From: Terebella lapidaria
Lineage: Eukaryota > Annelida > Polychaeta > Terebellida > Terebellidae
DNA: 64,000 bases
Assembly (NCBI GenBank): GCA_949152475.1
Contig: OX424561.1
Location: forward strand, 2,852,001 to 2,916,000
Direction of reading: 5' to 3'
Below, piece by piece: positions 23,773 through 36,078 of this stretch. The stretch's first letter is position 1, and each line of letters starts with the position of its first letter. The translations under genes and the position numbers were made by a program. The notes beneath the pieces were generated by a model that searched no databases, was not told the DNA's origin, and saw only the letters and a program-made list of their open reading frames with translations.

Positions 23773-23918
23773 GAATTGAAACTCTAGTTTTTATTACTCT
23801 TATAATTTTCTGACAGATTGGTTACTTCCGCATAAAATTATGAAGCTTATATTGTTTGTAGATTATTTGCTTTAGACCGCTCAAAATTCCCGTTCTCTGC
23901 ACTTTGCATACATTACCA

Positions 23919-23989
23919 CAAGTTAACATGGAAACCACAAATCAGGGATCCTCAGCAACGAGCAGAGTTACCATAGTAACAGCCAAGTT
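23919..23989 (+). pseudogene. Remnant of gene B exon 2
   Basis: About 70 bp match gene B exon 2 at 56336-56406 (ACCACAAATCAGGG, CAGCAACGAGCAGAGTT, CATAGTAAC). The flanks are the gene A 3' region on one side and sequence matching 58330 on the other. The rest of gene B was deleted in copy B. Confidence 0.75.
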
Positions 23990-24324
23990 AGAGAAATTTG
24001 AATTGCACAACGAAGCTTTCATGAAATCCATTCTATCCATTAAAATGTTGGTTTGCTATTCCTTTTAGAGAAATAATTGATCAGGAGATAATTCATTAGA
24101 TCAAGTTATCAATTGGACGTGTTATTCAGCACATTCTCCAGTTGGAAGACCTGGATATCGAATGCTGAGGACATGTGTTGGACTTCAAAAGCTAAAACTT
24201 TCCTCCAGTCGCACACAGGAGTGGAGGATCTACATATATTGGGAGTAGGGAATTGAGTCGGTGATGATCAGTTCTGGCCTATTATATTATGTGCTATGAA
24301 GGGAAATCTAGGCCACTCAAATAT

Positions 24325-26103
24325 AATAATAATAATAATGTTTATTCCAACAGAGTGATACACTATCTATAGTGACATTCTAATATTTACACATATGCTG
24401 TTGGGGACAGCACGTAGCCATTGGCTGTCTTCCCGTGATGCCCCTTGAAAAAAAAAAAGTAAATCAGGTGAAGGTAATTAAATTACAGATGAAAGGTATG
24501 CGAAATTAAGAAGTTGAGAACGGAAAGTTGTACTCCAGTGAGTGACCGACCAAGTGCGCCCCCCAGGCCCGGCCCGCGCTAACCCCCCGACACCACTTGA
24601 GAGGCGACCGCCAGCCATGGACAGGAGAACACGAGTAATGGAGTGGAGGCACATGGAGGATAGTTTATACAATAATTTGTGTTAATCGAAAGTGAAAGTG
24701 ATTCCACCATGTGTCTCCACCAACGTGACCGGGATGCTTGTAAATATATCATATAGAAATTGAATCGTAGAAACATGAAATAACTTAACCAAAATTATAT
24801 TTTGTTACATTGATTGCAACCAGGATTCGTACACGTCACAGAGTTAGAATATTGTGAGAGCTTGGCAAACTTAACTTTCCTTTTAAATTCATTTCGTTGG
24901 GTAATGGTTTTAATCGAAAGTGGGAGGTCATTCCAAATTTTGCCGAGTTGGTAGTAAGCAGAGTTTGACGAAAAATTGGTTCTTGGTTTAGCGAGATAAA
25001 GTGAGGCATATTGTCTTGTAGTCATGGTATTACTTTTAGGATTAGGATAAAAATCTGAAAAAGATGTAGGTAGACGTCCGTTTACATAGTCGTGGGTAAA
25101 GAGTGATGCGTGCATGTTATAGAGATCGTGAACTTTGAGGATATTGTGTTGTTTGAAGATCGGGTCAGTGTGTGACCGGTAATGAGCTTTGTTAATAATC
25201 CGCATGGCTTGTTTTTGTAACTTAAATATTTTAGTTAAAGAATTGCTATTGCCCCATGCTAGTATACCGTACAACAGGTGACTATGCACGAGAGAATGAT
25301 ATAGCGTTCTAATAGATTCTCTTGGGAGGCTGTGTTTAACTTTATTCAGAACGTACAATGTTTTAGCTATCTTTGACTTTAGATAGTTAATATGGGAACT
25401 ATACGTTAAATTAGGATCCAGAATTAAGCCCAGGAATTTCACTGCAGGTTTATCGACATTGTTAACACATTGAATAGGTATATTATCGATGTATACTCGG
25501 GAACTTGCCGTGGGATTTAATTTGGTGTTAGACGAGAAGATCATAAACTTTGTTTTCATAATGTTTAATGATAGTTTAATTAGCTTTAGCCAATCAGAAA
25601 TTGAGACTAGTTCTCTATTGACGAGGGGGATAGTAGTTTTTAGGTCGTGACCATTTATGTATAAAGTTGTATCATCGGCAAATGAAAGCAGGTTCAAAGA
25701 AGTGCATTTGGATATGTCATTAATATAGATAAGGAATAATAGCGGACCGAGTATAGACCCCTGAGGAACTCCATATTGAATTAGTGAGCTATGAGATTTG
25801 TTGTCATAAAGTTCGGCGTATTGTGAACGTCCTGTTAGGTAGCTTTCAATCCATTTATTGCAAACGCCACGTATGCCACAATTATTTAATTTATTTAATA
25901 GTATGTCATAAGATAACGTATCGAAGGCTTTACTTAAGTCAATAAAAATGGCTAGAGTGAAATGTTTGGATGATTTATTGTTAGCTTCAGCAATTGATTT
26001 TAGTAAATGAAGTACGGGGTGAATTGTAGAGTGTTTAGGTCTGAAACCATACTGGTGTTCATAGAAGAAGTTATGTTTTTCGAGAAAAGTAAAGATCTGT
26101 GTG
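24325..26103 (-). mobile_element. 5'-truncated LINE with RT domain (CR1/Jockey-like)
   Basis: The minus-strand frame is open from the 5' truncation to the stop at 24795. It reads RT motifs in order: QYGFRPKHST, AIFIDLSKAFDT, GVPQGSILGPLLFLIYIND and FADDT, then thumb-like KFLGLILD and the tail LQKQAMRIINKAHY, CTNPGCNQC. The endonuclease and N-terminal RT are absent. About 470 bp of 3' UTR ends in an (ATT)n tail at 24325. The empty site in copy C (58790-58802, CAAATATATGCCCGCGG) defines both ends; the target duplication is at most 3-4 bp (TAT). The open frame suggests a fairly recent insertion. Confidence 0.88.
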
Positions 26104-26954
26104 TATATGCCCGCGGGTTGTGACTGAAGGGGAAATCATTAGTAAAATCCTTATCAACGGGATTTCTATGATTATTTTCACAGTTGCTGAAGCACATTGA
26201 TCACTGGCTTTACGAATAGCTGGCTCACTCCTTGAAGTATGCCGACACAGTAAGAATCAATGTGCTACTGGTATTATGTACTTGTTCAACCAAAAAAATA
26301 CATGTATTGCTCAGGTCAATACCTGCATTAATTATATTGCAGCTTTTCCTCTAATAAACACTCCATCACGCTGAATAAATACAGGTGTAATCACACTCGC
26401 TACCATTCACTTATTTGGGGGGGTTTGTGCTCCATTTTTTCATTATACAGCCTTCGATGTCTTCTAAACGCTGATATACTGGTACGTTGGTAGTACTTTT
26501 GAATGCACATGCCTCACAAAACTTGTACCGGCGTACCAGTGTATCAGCGTTTAGAAGGCACTGTACAGTTTTAAACGATTACTAGTAGATGACAAACCCA
26601 CTTATATAAACAACTGTTTACGTTATTGTTCCATGCGATTGATTTCAAATGATCAATAAGCAATCTATAAAGATGCCAGCCCAGCTCAGGCAAGATGGAT
26701 ATAGTGAAACGTTCACCTACAATTTAACTGAAATAATTGGGCCAGTGGCCGTTCGTAAAATACAGCATTCACATATATGCTGCCAATTCATTATAGAGTA
26801 TGATGTAAATCGAGTTAAGGAATGCCAATAAACATTTGTGTGAAATGTTCATATCTACAGACTACAGTATAGTATCTAGATTTGATAATAAATTTACGGT
26901 GGCTGATATGTGACAACTGATTTTTTTTGCAGGACACCAATTTAAAAAAATAGC

Positions 26955-27155
26955 ACAATATTCTATTCGTGAATAAAACTATTCTATTCGCAAATAAAAC
27001 ATTCTATTCGTGAATAAAACCATTCTATTCGCAAATGAAACATTCTATTCACGAATAAAACGTTCTATTTGCGAATAAAACATTCTATTCACGAATAAAA
27101 CATTCTATTCGCGAATAAAGCATTATTTTCGCAAATAAAACTATTCTATTCATGA
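26955..27155. repeat. Left subterminal 20-bp repeats
   Basis: About ten units of ATTCTATTCGCGAATAAAAC with variants, each holding a near-palindrome ATTCGCGAAT. Such arrays usually serve as transposase binding sites. Confidence 0.8.
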
Positions 27156-28289
27156 ATAGCAGTCAATGGAAATTTGTATCAAAGGGAGCAGCACAAGGCT
27201 CTCTTCTTGGTCCTTTCGCATTCAATATTCATCTAAACGATCTTTTAAATATGATCAGCGGAATATGTGACGTATTCAACTATGCAGACGATAACACAGA
27301 TTGTTGCTGTGGTAGTGATCCCACACAAATATGTATGAATCTTCAAAGTATTGCACAAATCATGATTTCATGGTTTCGTTTAAATCATCTCAAAGCAAAT
27401 CCTGATAAATTTCAAATGATAATTTTTGATAAAGAATACTGCCCCTACAGTATAAAAATAGACAATTTCACGATCACGGGACAGGAAAAGGTCAAACTAT
27501 TGGGTGTTGAAATAGACAATAAACTGTCGTTCAAAGATCATGTTGCAACCTTATGTAAAAAGGCAGGAAGAAAAATTAATGTTCTAGCAAGACTGGCCTC
27601 TCAACTGAATGTCAGTAGTAAACGAATACTGTTCCATTCCTTCATTATGTCCCATTTTGAATACTGCTCATCAATTTTTCACCTGTGTAGCACTAGTGAT
27701 GCACGCAAAATTGAGAAAATCCAAAAACGAGCATTACAACATGTTTATAAGGATTATAACTGCAGTTATAACAATCTAAGGGAATTATGCAATCTTTCTC
27801 TCATGCATATCAAAAGGATAAGGGGCCTACTAATTCAATTTTACAAAATTATTCATGGAAAAAGTCCGACTTACTTACATGGTTTTGTAACGTTGAAAGA
27901 TATGGTTCATGACACCAGAAATGTACTCCCAGTAGCACTTCCTGACTTCAAGACAATAAGATATGGAAAGAACTCTCTAATTTATCAGGGTGCTCTTTAC
28001 TGGAATAAACTACCATCCGACATCAAAAATAGCTCTTCATTACGTGAGTTTAAAAACAAAATATCCAAATGGGAAGTTCTATGTGTATGTCAAAACTGTT
28101 TAATATGTACTTTGAATAACGTTTGAGTGTGAATCTGTCACTTGTATGTAAATATTATATGACAGCATGATATGTTTTTTCCATCTTTACTTCATCTTGT
28201 ATATACCCACTGTATCTCATATCATGTCGATTACTAGCAGCCAACTGCTAATGTTTTTCGTTCAACCTCCACATCGACGTTTTAAATAA

Positions 28290-28330
<41 letters not shown>
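27152..28330 (+). mobile_element. LINE fragment with RT C-terminus, founding copy
   Basis: A 324-codon frame carries GAAQGSLLGPFAFNIHLND, YADDN, KLLGVEIDNKLSF, RKIEKIQKRALQHVY and YWNKLPSDIK, then CQNCLICTL and stop at 28126. About 200 bp of 3' UTR ends in an (ACTT)n tail. The fingers and endonuclease are missing, so it is a 5'-truncated CR1/Jockey-like LINE. This copy extends 179 bp further 5' than the three downstream copies, identifying it as the original insertion. Confidence 0.88.
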
Positions 28331-31210
28331 GTAAAATATTGTTGTGACGTCACACCATTGTCTGAACAGTGGATTCGCCCGCACGAATCCACCGTTTGCC
28401 CCATACGAATTCATTGGTTCGCTGATGCATGTAATGTCATGTATGTATGTCAATTTCCGTGTACATCAGGAAAACATTTTCCGTCAGATTCACGACTTTG
28501 TTCATAATCAGTAATCGCAAGATCATCTAATGTTGAATTTCCAACATCGTTCAGAATGTTTGCAGCATTAAATGACACCATAGTACTATCCACGGTTTCA
28601 TTTAAAAATGTGTCCAAATTATCTGCGATGTTGAAATTTAATGTCAACCAGTCGATGTCCAGTAACAGAAATGCGAGAATGTATGTGGTATAGGTCACTG
28701 TTTCGCTGTGTTTTGAGTACAATATATTAAAACTCACCATCATCCAATGGAGATGTCCATTGAAACACGTTCCACGTATCACTCTGCTGCTTAATACTAC
28801 TCATCCACTAAATGATTGCATTTAACCCGTGTGCCACCTTCTTAAGATGGTGAAACCCTGCCGATTGTTGGCAGTAAATTTCACGACTTTAGTACCGCAT
28901 ACAAAATATGAGCTTTTGTCATAAAGCTTCTGGTAGTCCGAAGTGCCTTTTTGCAGTTGGAGTGTATAGAGGAGTCATTTTCTTGTTTTAGAAAAATACA
29001 ATCTTCGACATGAAACGTCTGGATCATTCCGGATCATAACGATGAAGTTGGTACATCCGTTCTTAATATCAACCACGTAATCTTTAGAATACATCGACTT
29101 TTTACATAGTGGAGCAGTCAATGTCTATGAGCTGAGAATTACTTTTTGAATTTACCGCCTACATTTGTCACAAAATGCCCGACTGTCTTTGACACATTTA
29201 CGAAACGCGCCATTTTCAAAATATCACGTGGATTTGGACAACACTCAGACCTGAAATATCATCTATTATTTTGATGATTTTCAAAGAATGGCTGACTTAC
29301 TTGGGATTGGTACATCGTAGACTCCATAACGAGCTATCCACAGCCATGTGACAATGCGTTTTTCCCCGTAAAATTGAGTCTGAATATCGGATACTTTCAA
29401 CGTCAGGTGCCACGAAATCGTGTTTACATATTTCCCAGGTCAAAGTTTGATGTATCCTTACGCGAAACTCATCTTTGGTCATGTCGATTTTTGTAATCTG
29501 TATAATCCACTGATCACACCAAATAATCCACTTACTGAATACTGAACGGGACTACGGCGGAAAATGTTCGTAGCACGACACATTGCATTGTGTTTTGTGA
29601 TATCAATTGGTAGCTGTCATCCTCGGAATATTTCCTTCGGTTGTGAAGACCATATTTTGCGACTATGAGATTCGGTAGCTTCGTCTCCAAATGTTTTCCC
29701 GCGAGGCACCAACAGTCCCATGTGTTACGCATGTATATCGGCATATATGACGGAGGCAATCCCAGAAACATGTACATAATCGAAGACATATTAGTTCATA
29801 GACAAATAATCGTTGTAGATCGGGGAATGACAAACACTGAAAACCATGTTTCCAGACCATAACTGACATATCGCTCACCACGTGAGTTTGTATTCGCTCC
29901 GGGGAGAAAGCCGTTGAAATCCGTGCACAGGGTTTTGAGTTCAATGTGAAGAGCAATACTCACCAGCTGCTCAAGTCCCGTCTCGGTCAGTGATAGCATG
30001 GAACCACACGGCAAATCATCGAGCACATGTACTGGGGCGGATTATTAACCCTCTTTCGACCCTTCTTGCACATTGGGAGTTCATTTTCACAAATAGGATA
30101 ATGTAATATTATATTTGTTCAGGTACGTACACATAATTTAAGCGTTCTGTATATTGAAGCCCCGTCTCTATCAAAACTGATCAAGTATATATGAGTACCT
30201 ATTCCATAATTTCGTGGTTAAATACAGGAATGTCGATAACAAAATGAAATTGTATGTAGATGTATCTGTATATGTATGTCAAGAAATTTAAATTAGGAGC
30301 CCTGATTGGCACAAGTATATGATGTGATTATCAATAAGCAGCTATATGAGGTATTCATATCACCAACATGTATATATTTCTCTAAATCAAGAAGTTTACT
30401 TGATTGTAATATTCCAATGATCAATTCAAGGCAATGTGATTGGTATCAGCAACAGAATAGAGTGCCATCTGACAAAACCATCATCTCATATTTTTCTGAC
30501 TCCAGATGACTCCAGATGTTGCTGACAACTCCACATCACTTTCCTGACAGCTCAGCCAGAAGACAACACAACTAGAAGCACCATAAATCCTGGTTCAAGT
30601 CTCAATCAGAAGACAGGCAATAGCAGCTCCACACCACTTGAATGATACCCCCAATGACAGGCACCCAGGAGCAATCACTCAGTTGGCCAACAATATGGAT
30701 GTCAAAACATAACAAAAACTTGTGTTTTAAAGTTTGCACCAATATACACATGAATATTAAAACAATATATATATATAAATTCAAATTAAGTGCATGTTGG
30801 CCATGTTGGATATGTAATTCTGAAACACCTGTACAGAATTGCACACTACCATTTTGGGTATTGTAATGTCACTATAAGACAATTGGATATCTTATACAAC
30901 AGCAATTTTGGGATTCAATGATCAATTAATAATATTTTCATATTTTATATTTTATTGGATAAAGTGGCCAACACATTGTATGTTTCAAAATTTGTTATTG
31001 ATACACATGTGTAGGTCAGAAATACATTATGAAGATTTGAATGGCAGTGTATCAAGTGGCCATGTGCAACATTGTTTGCCAAATATGATAAATTCATAAT
31101 CTTTTTGATTGGTATTATATTTGATTTATTTTGATTGATTTATGTTGTTTACCTTCCATGTACAAACTTTGTAAAATAAACATATACATGCATTAATTGT
31201 ATTCATAATT
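27331..31210 (+). repeat. Tandem unit 1 (~3.88 kb)
   Basis: LINE 3' part (27331-28330) followed by a 2.88 kb module (28331-31210) beginning GTAAAATATTGTTGTGACG. The module carries short minus-strand frames (110 aa at 28450-28782, 97 aa at 29663-29956) that I do not recognise and do not call as genes. There are no splice signals convincing enough to join them. Confidence 0.85.
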
Positions 31211-32168
31211 ATGTATGAATCTTCAAAGTATTGCACAAATCATGATTTCATGGTTTCGTTTAAATCATCTCAAAGCAAATCCTGATAAATTTCAAATGAT
31301 AATTTTTGATAAAGAATACTGCCCCTACAGTATAAAAATAGACAATTTCACGATCACGGGACAGGAAAAGGTCAAACTATTGGGTGTTGAAATAGACAAT
31401 AAACTGTCGTTCAAAGATCATGTTGCAACCTTATGTAAAAAGGCAGGAAGAAAAATTAATGTTCTAGCAAGACTGGCCTCTCAACTGAATGTCAGTAGTA
31501 AACGAATACTGTTCCATTCCTTCATTATGTCCCATTTTGAATACTGCTCATCAATTTTTCACCTGTGTAGCACTAGTGATGCACGCAAAATCGAGAAAAT
31601 CCAAAAACGAGCATTACAACATGTTTATAAGGATTATAACTGCAGTTATAACAATCTAAGGGAATTATGCAATCTTTCTCTCATGCATATCAAAAGGATA
31701 AGGGGCCTACTAATTCAATTTTACAAAATTATTCATGGAAAAAGTCCGACTTACTTACATGGTTTTGTAACGTTGAAAGATATGGTTCATGACACCAGAA
31801 ATGTACTCCCAGTAGCACTTCCTGACTTCAAGACAATAAGATATGGAAAGAACTCTCTAATTTATCAGGGTGCTCTTTACTGGAATAAACTACCATCGGA
31901 CATCAAAAATAGCTCTTCATTACGTGAGTTTAAAAACAAAATATCCAAATGGGAAGTTCTATGTGTATGTCAAAACTGTTTAATATGTACTTTGAATAAC
32001 GTTTGAGTGTGAATCTGTCACTTGTATGTAAATATTATATGACAGCATGATATGTTTTTTCCATCTTTACTTCATCTTGTATATACCCACTGTATCTCAT
32101 ATCATGTCGATTACTAGCAGCCAACTGCTAATGTTTTTCGTTCAACCTCCACATCGACGTTTTAAATA

Positions 32169-32208
<40 letters not shown>

Positions 32209-35088
32209 GTAAAATATTGTTGTGACGTCACACCATTGTCTGAACAGTGGATTCGCCCGCACGAATCCACCGTTTGCCCCATACGAATTCATTGGTTCGC
32301 TGATGCATGTAATGTCATGTATGTATGTCAATTTCCGTGTACATCAGGAAAACATTTTCCGTCAGATTCACGACTTTGTTCATAATCAGTAATCGCAAGA
32401 TCATCTAATGTTGAATTTCCAACATCGTTCAGAATGTTTGCAGCATTAAATGACACCATAGTACTATCCACGGTTTCATTTAAAAATGTGTCCAAATTAT
32501 CTGCGATGTTGAAATTTAATGTCAACCAGTCGATGTCCAGTAACAGAAATGCGAGAATGTATGTGGTATAGGTCACTGTTTCGCTGTGTTTTGAGTACAA
32601 TATATTAAAACTCACCATCATCCAATGGAGATGTCCATTGAAACACGTTCCACGTATCACTCTGCTGCTTAATACTACTCATCCACTAAATGATTGCATT
32701 TAACCCGTGTGCCACCTTCTTAAGATGGTGAAACCCTGCCGATTGTTGGCAGTAAATTTCACGACTTTAGTACCGCATACAAAATATGAGCTTTTGTCAT
32801 AAAGCTTCTGGTAGTCCGAAGTGCCTTTTTGCAGTTGGAGTGTATAGAGGAGTCATTTTCTTGTTTTAGAAAAATACAATCTTCGACATGAAACGTCTGG
32901 ATCATTCCGGATCATAACGATGAAGTTGGTACATCCGTTCTTAATATCAACCACGTAATCTTTAGAATACATCGACTTTTTACATAGTGGAGCAGTCAAT
33001 GTCTATGAGCTGAGAATTACTTTTTGAATTTACCGCCTACATTTGTCACAAAATGCCCGACTGTCTTTGACACATTTACGAAACGCGCCATTTTCAAAAT
33101 ATCACGTGGATTTGGACAACACTCAGACCTGAAATATCATCTATTATTTTGATGATTTTCAAAGAATGGCTGACTTACTTGGGATTGGTACATCGTAGAC
33201 TCCATAACGAGCTATCCACAGCCATGTGACAATGCGTTTTTCCCCGTAAAATTGAGTCTGAATATCGGATACTTTCAACGTCAGGTGCCACGAAATCGTG
33301 TTTACATATTTCCCAGGTCAAAGTTTGATGTATCCTTACGCGAAACTCATCTTTGGTCATGTCGATTTTTGTAATCTGTATAATCCACTGATCACACCAA
33401 ATAATCCACTTACTGAATACTGAACGGGACTACGGCGGAAAATGTTCGTAGCACGACACATTGCATTGTGTTTTGTGATATCAATTGGTAGCTGTCATCC
33501 TCGGAATATTTCCTTCGGTTGTGAAGACCATATTTTGCGACTATGAGATTTGGTAGCTTCGTCTCCAAATGTTTTCCCGCGAGGCACCAACAGTCCCATG
33601 TGTTACGCATGTATATCGGCATATATGACGGAGGCAATCCCAGAAACATGTACATAATCGAAGACATATTAGTTCATAGACAAATAATCGTTGTAGATCG
33701 GGGAATGACAAACACTGAAAACCATGTTTCCAGACCATAACTGACATATCGCTCACCACGTGAGTTTGTATTCGCTCCGGGGAGAAAGCCGTTGAAATCC
33801 GTGCACAGGGTTTTGAGTTCAATGTGAAGAGCAATACTCACCAGCTGCTCAAGTCCCGTCTCGGTCAGTGATAGCATGGAACCACACGGCAAATCATCGA
33901 GCACATGTACTGGGGCGGATTATTAACCCTCTTTCGACCCTTCTTGCACATTGGGAGTTCATTTTCACAAATAGGATAATATAATATTATATTTGTTCAG
34001 GTACGTACACATAATTTAAGCGTTCTGTATATTGAAGCCCCGTCTCTATCAAAACTGATCAAGTATATATGAGTACCTATTCCATAATTTCGTGGTTAAA
34101 TACAGGAATGTCGATAACAAAATGAAATTGTATGTAGATGTATCTGTATATGTATGTCAAGAAATTTAAATTAGGAGCCCTGATTGGCACAAGTATATGA
34201 TGTGATTATCAATAAGCAGCTATATGAGGTATTCATATCACCAACATGTATATATTTCTCTAAATCAAGAAGTTTACTTGATTGTAATATTCCAATGATC
34301 AATTCAAGGCAATGTGATTGGTATCAGCAACAGAATAGAGTGCCATCTGACAAAACCATCATCTCATATTTTTCTGACTCCAGATGACTCCAGATGTTGC
34401 TGACAACTCCACATCACTTTCCTGACAGCTCAGCCAGAAGACAACACAACTAGAAGCACCATAAATCCTGGTTCAAGTCTCAATCAGAAGACAGGCAATA
34501 GCAGCTCCACACCACTTGAATGATACCCCCAATGACAGGCACCCAGGAGCAATCACTCAGTTGGCCAACAATATGGATGTCAAAACATAACAAAAACTTG
34601 TGTTTTAAAGTTTGCACCAATATACACATGAATATTAAAACAATATATATATATAAATTCAAATTAAGTGCATGTTGGCCATGTTGGATATGTAATTCTG
34701 AAACACCTGTACAGAATTGCACACTACCATTTTGGGTATTGTAATGTCACTATAAGACAATTGGATATCTTATACAACAGCAATTTTGGGATTCAATGAT
34801 CAATTAATAATATTTTCATATTTTATATTTTATTGGATAAAGTGGCCAACACATTGTATGTTTCAAAATTTGTTATTGATACACATGTGTAGGTCAGAAA
34901 TACATTATGAAGATTTGAATGGCAGTGTGTCAAGTGGCCATGTGCAACATTGTTTGCCAAATATGATAAATTCATAATCTTTTTGATTGGTATTATATTT
35001 GATTTATTTTGATTGATTTATGTTGTTTACCTTCCATGTACAAACTTTGTAAAATAAACATATACATGCATTAATTGTATTCATAATT
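31211..35088 (+). repeat. Tandem unit 2 (~3.88 kb)
   Basis: Begins ATGTATGAATCTTCAAAG. Nearly identical to unit 1 by eye; the LINE frame (31215-32006, 263 codons) is unchanged. The join to unit 1 is within the LINE, so the tandem arose after the LINE insertion. Confidence 0.88.
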
Positions 35089-36046
35089 ATGTATGAATCT
35101 TCAAAGTATTGCACAAATCATGATTTCATGGTTTCGTTTAAATCATCTCAAAGCAAATCCTGATAAATTTCAAATGATAATTTTTGATAAAGAATACTGC
35201 CCCTACAGTATAAAAATAGACAATTTCACGATCACGGGACAGGAAAAGGTCAAACTATTGGGTGTTGAAATAGACAATAAACTGTCGTTCAAAGATCATG
35301 TTGCAACCTTATGTAAAAAGGCAGGAAGAAAAATTAATGTTCTAGCAAGACTGGCCTGTCAACTGAATGTCAGTAGTGAACGAATACTGTTCCATTCCTT
35401 CATTATGTCCCATTTTGAATACTGCTCATCAATTTTTCACCTGTGTAGCACTAGTGATGCACGCAAAATCGAGAAAATCCAAAAACGAGCATTACAACAT
35501 GTTTATAAGGATTATAACTGCAGTTATAACAATCTAAGGGAATTATGCAATCTTTCTCTCATGCATATCAAAAGGATAAGGGGCCTACTAATTCAATTTT
35601 ACAAAATTATTCATGGAAAAAGTCCGACTTACTTACATGGTTTTGTAACGTTGAAAGATATGGTTCATGACACCAGAAATGTACTCCCAGTAGCACTTCC
35701 TGACTTCAAGACAATAAGATATGGAAAGAACTCTCTAATTTATCAGGGTGCTCTTTACTGGAATAAACTACCATCGGACATCAAAAATAGCTCTTCATTA
35801 CGTGAGTTTAAAAACAAAATATCCAAATGGGAAGTTCTATGTGTATGTCAAAACTGTTTAATATGTACTTTGAATAACGTTTGAGTGTGAATCTGTCACT
35901 TGTATGTAAATATTATATGACAGCATGATATGTTTTTTCCATCTTTACTTCATCTTGTATATACCCACTGTATCTCATATCATGTCGATTACTAGCAGCC
36001 AACTGCTAATGTTTTTCGTTCAACCTCCACATCGACGTTATAAATA

Positions 36047-36078
<32 letters not shown>

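Larger units (their letters stand above)
19481..26394 (+). repeat. Tandem host segment, copy B (with insertions)
   Basis: Starts at the shared header (ACACTCGCTACCATTCAC). It is interrupted by a TTAA element (19639-20407), an unmatched stretch with a SINE (20480-21560), an 874 bp insertion (22263-23136) and a LINE (24325-26103). Gene A is intact; gene B is reduced to a scrap. Confidence 0.8.

Noticed and set aside
26955-27155. CRISPR-like array of 20-bp repeats
   Set aside because: No unique spacers; units are contiguous, mirrored at the far TIR, and the DNA is animal. They are subterminal transposon repeats.
28450-28782. 110-aa minus-strand frame as a four-copy host gene
   Set aside because: Identical copies simply follow the tandem amplification; no promoter, recognisable domain or independent evidence of selection.
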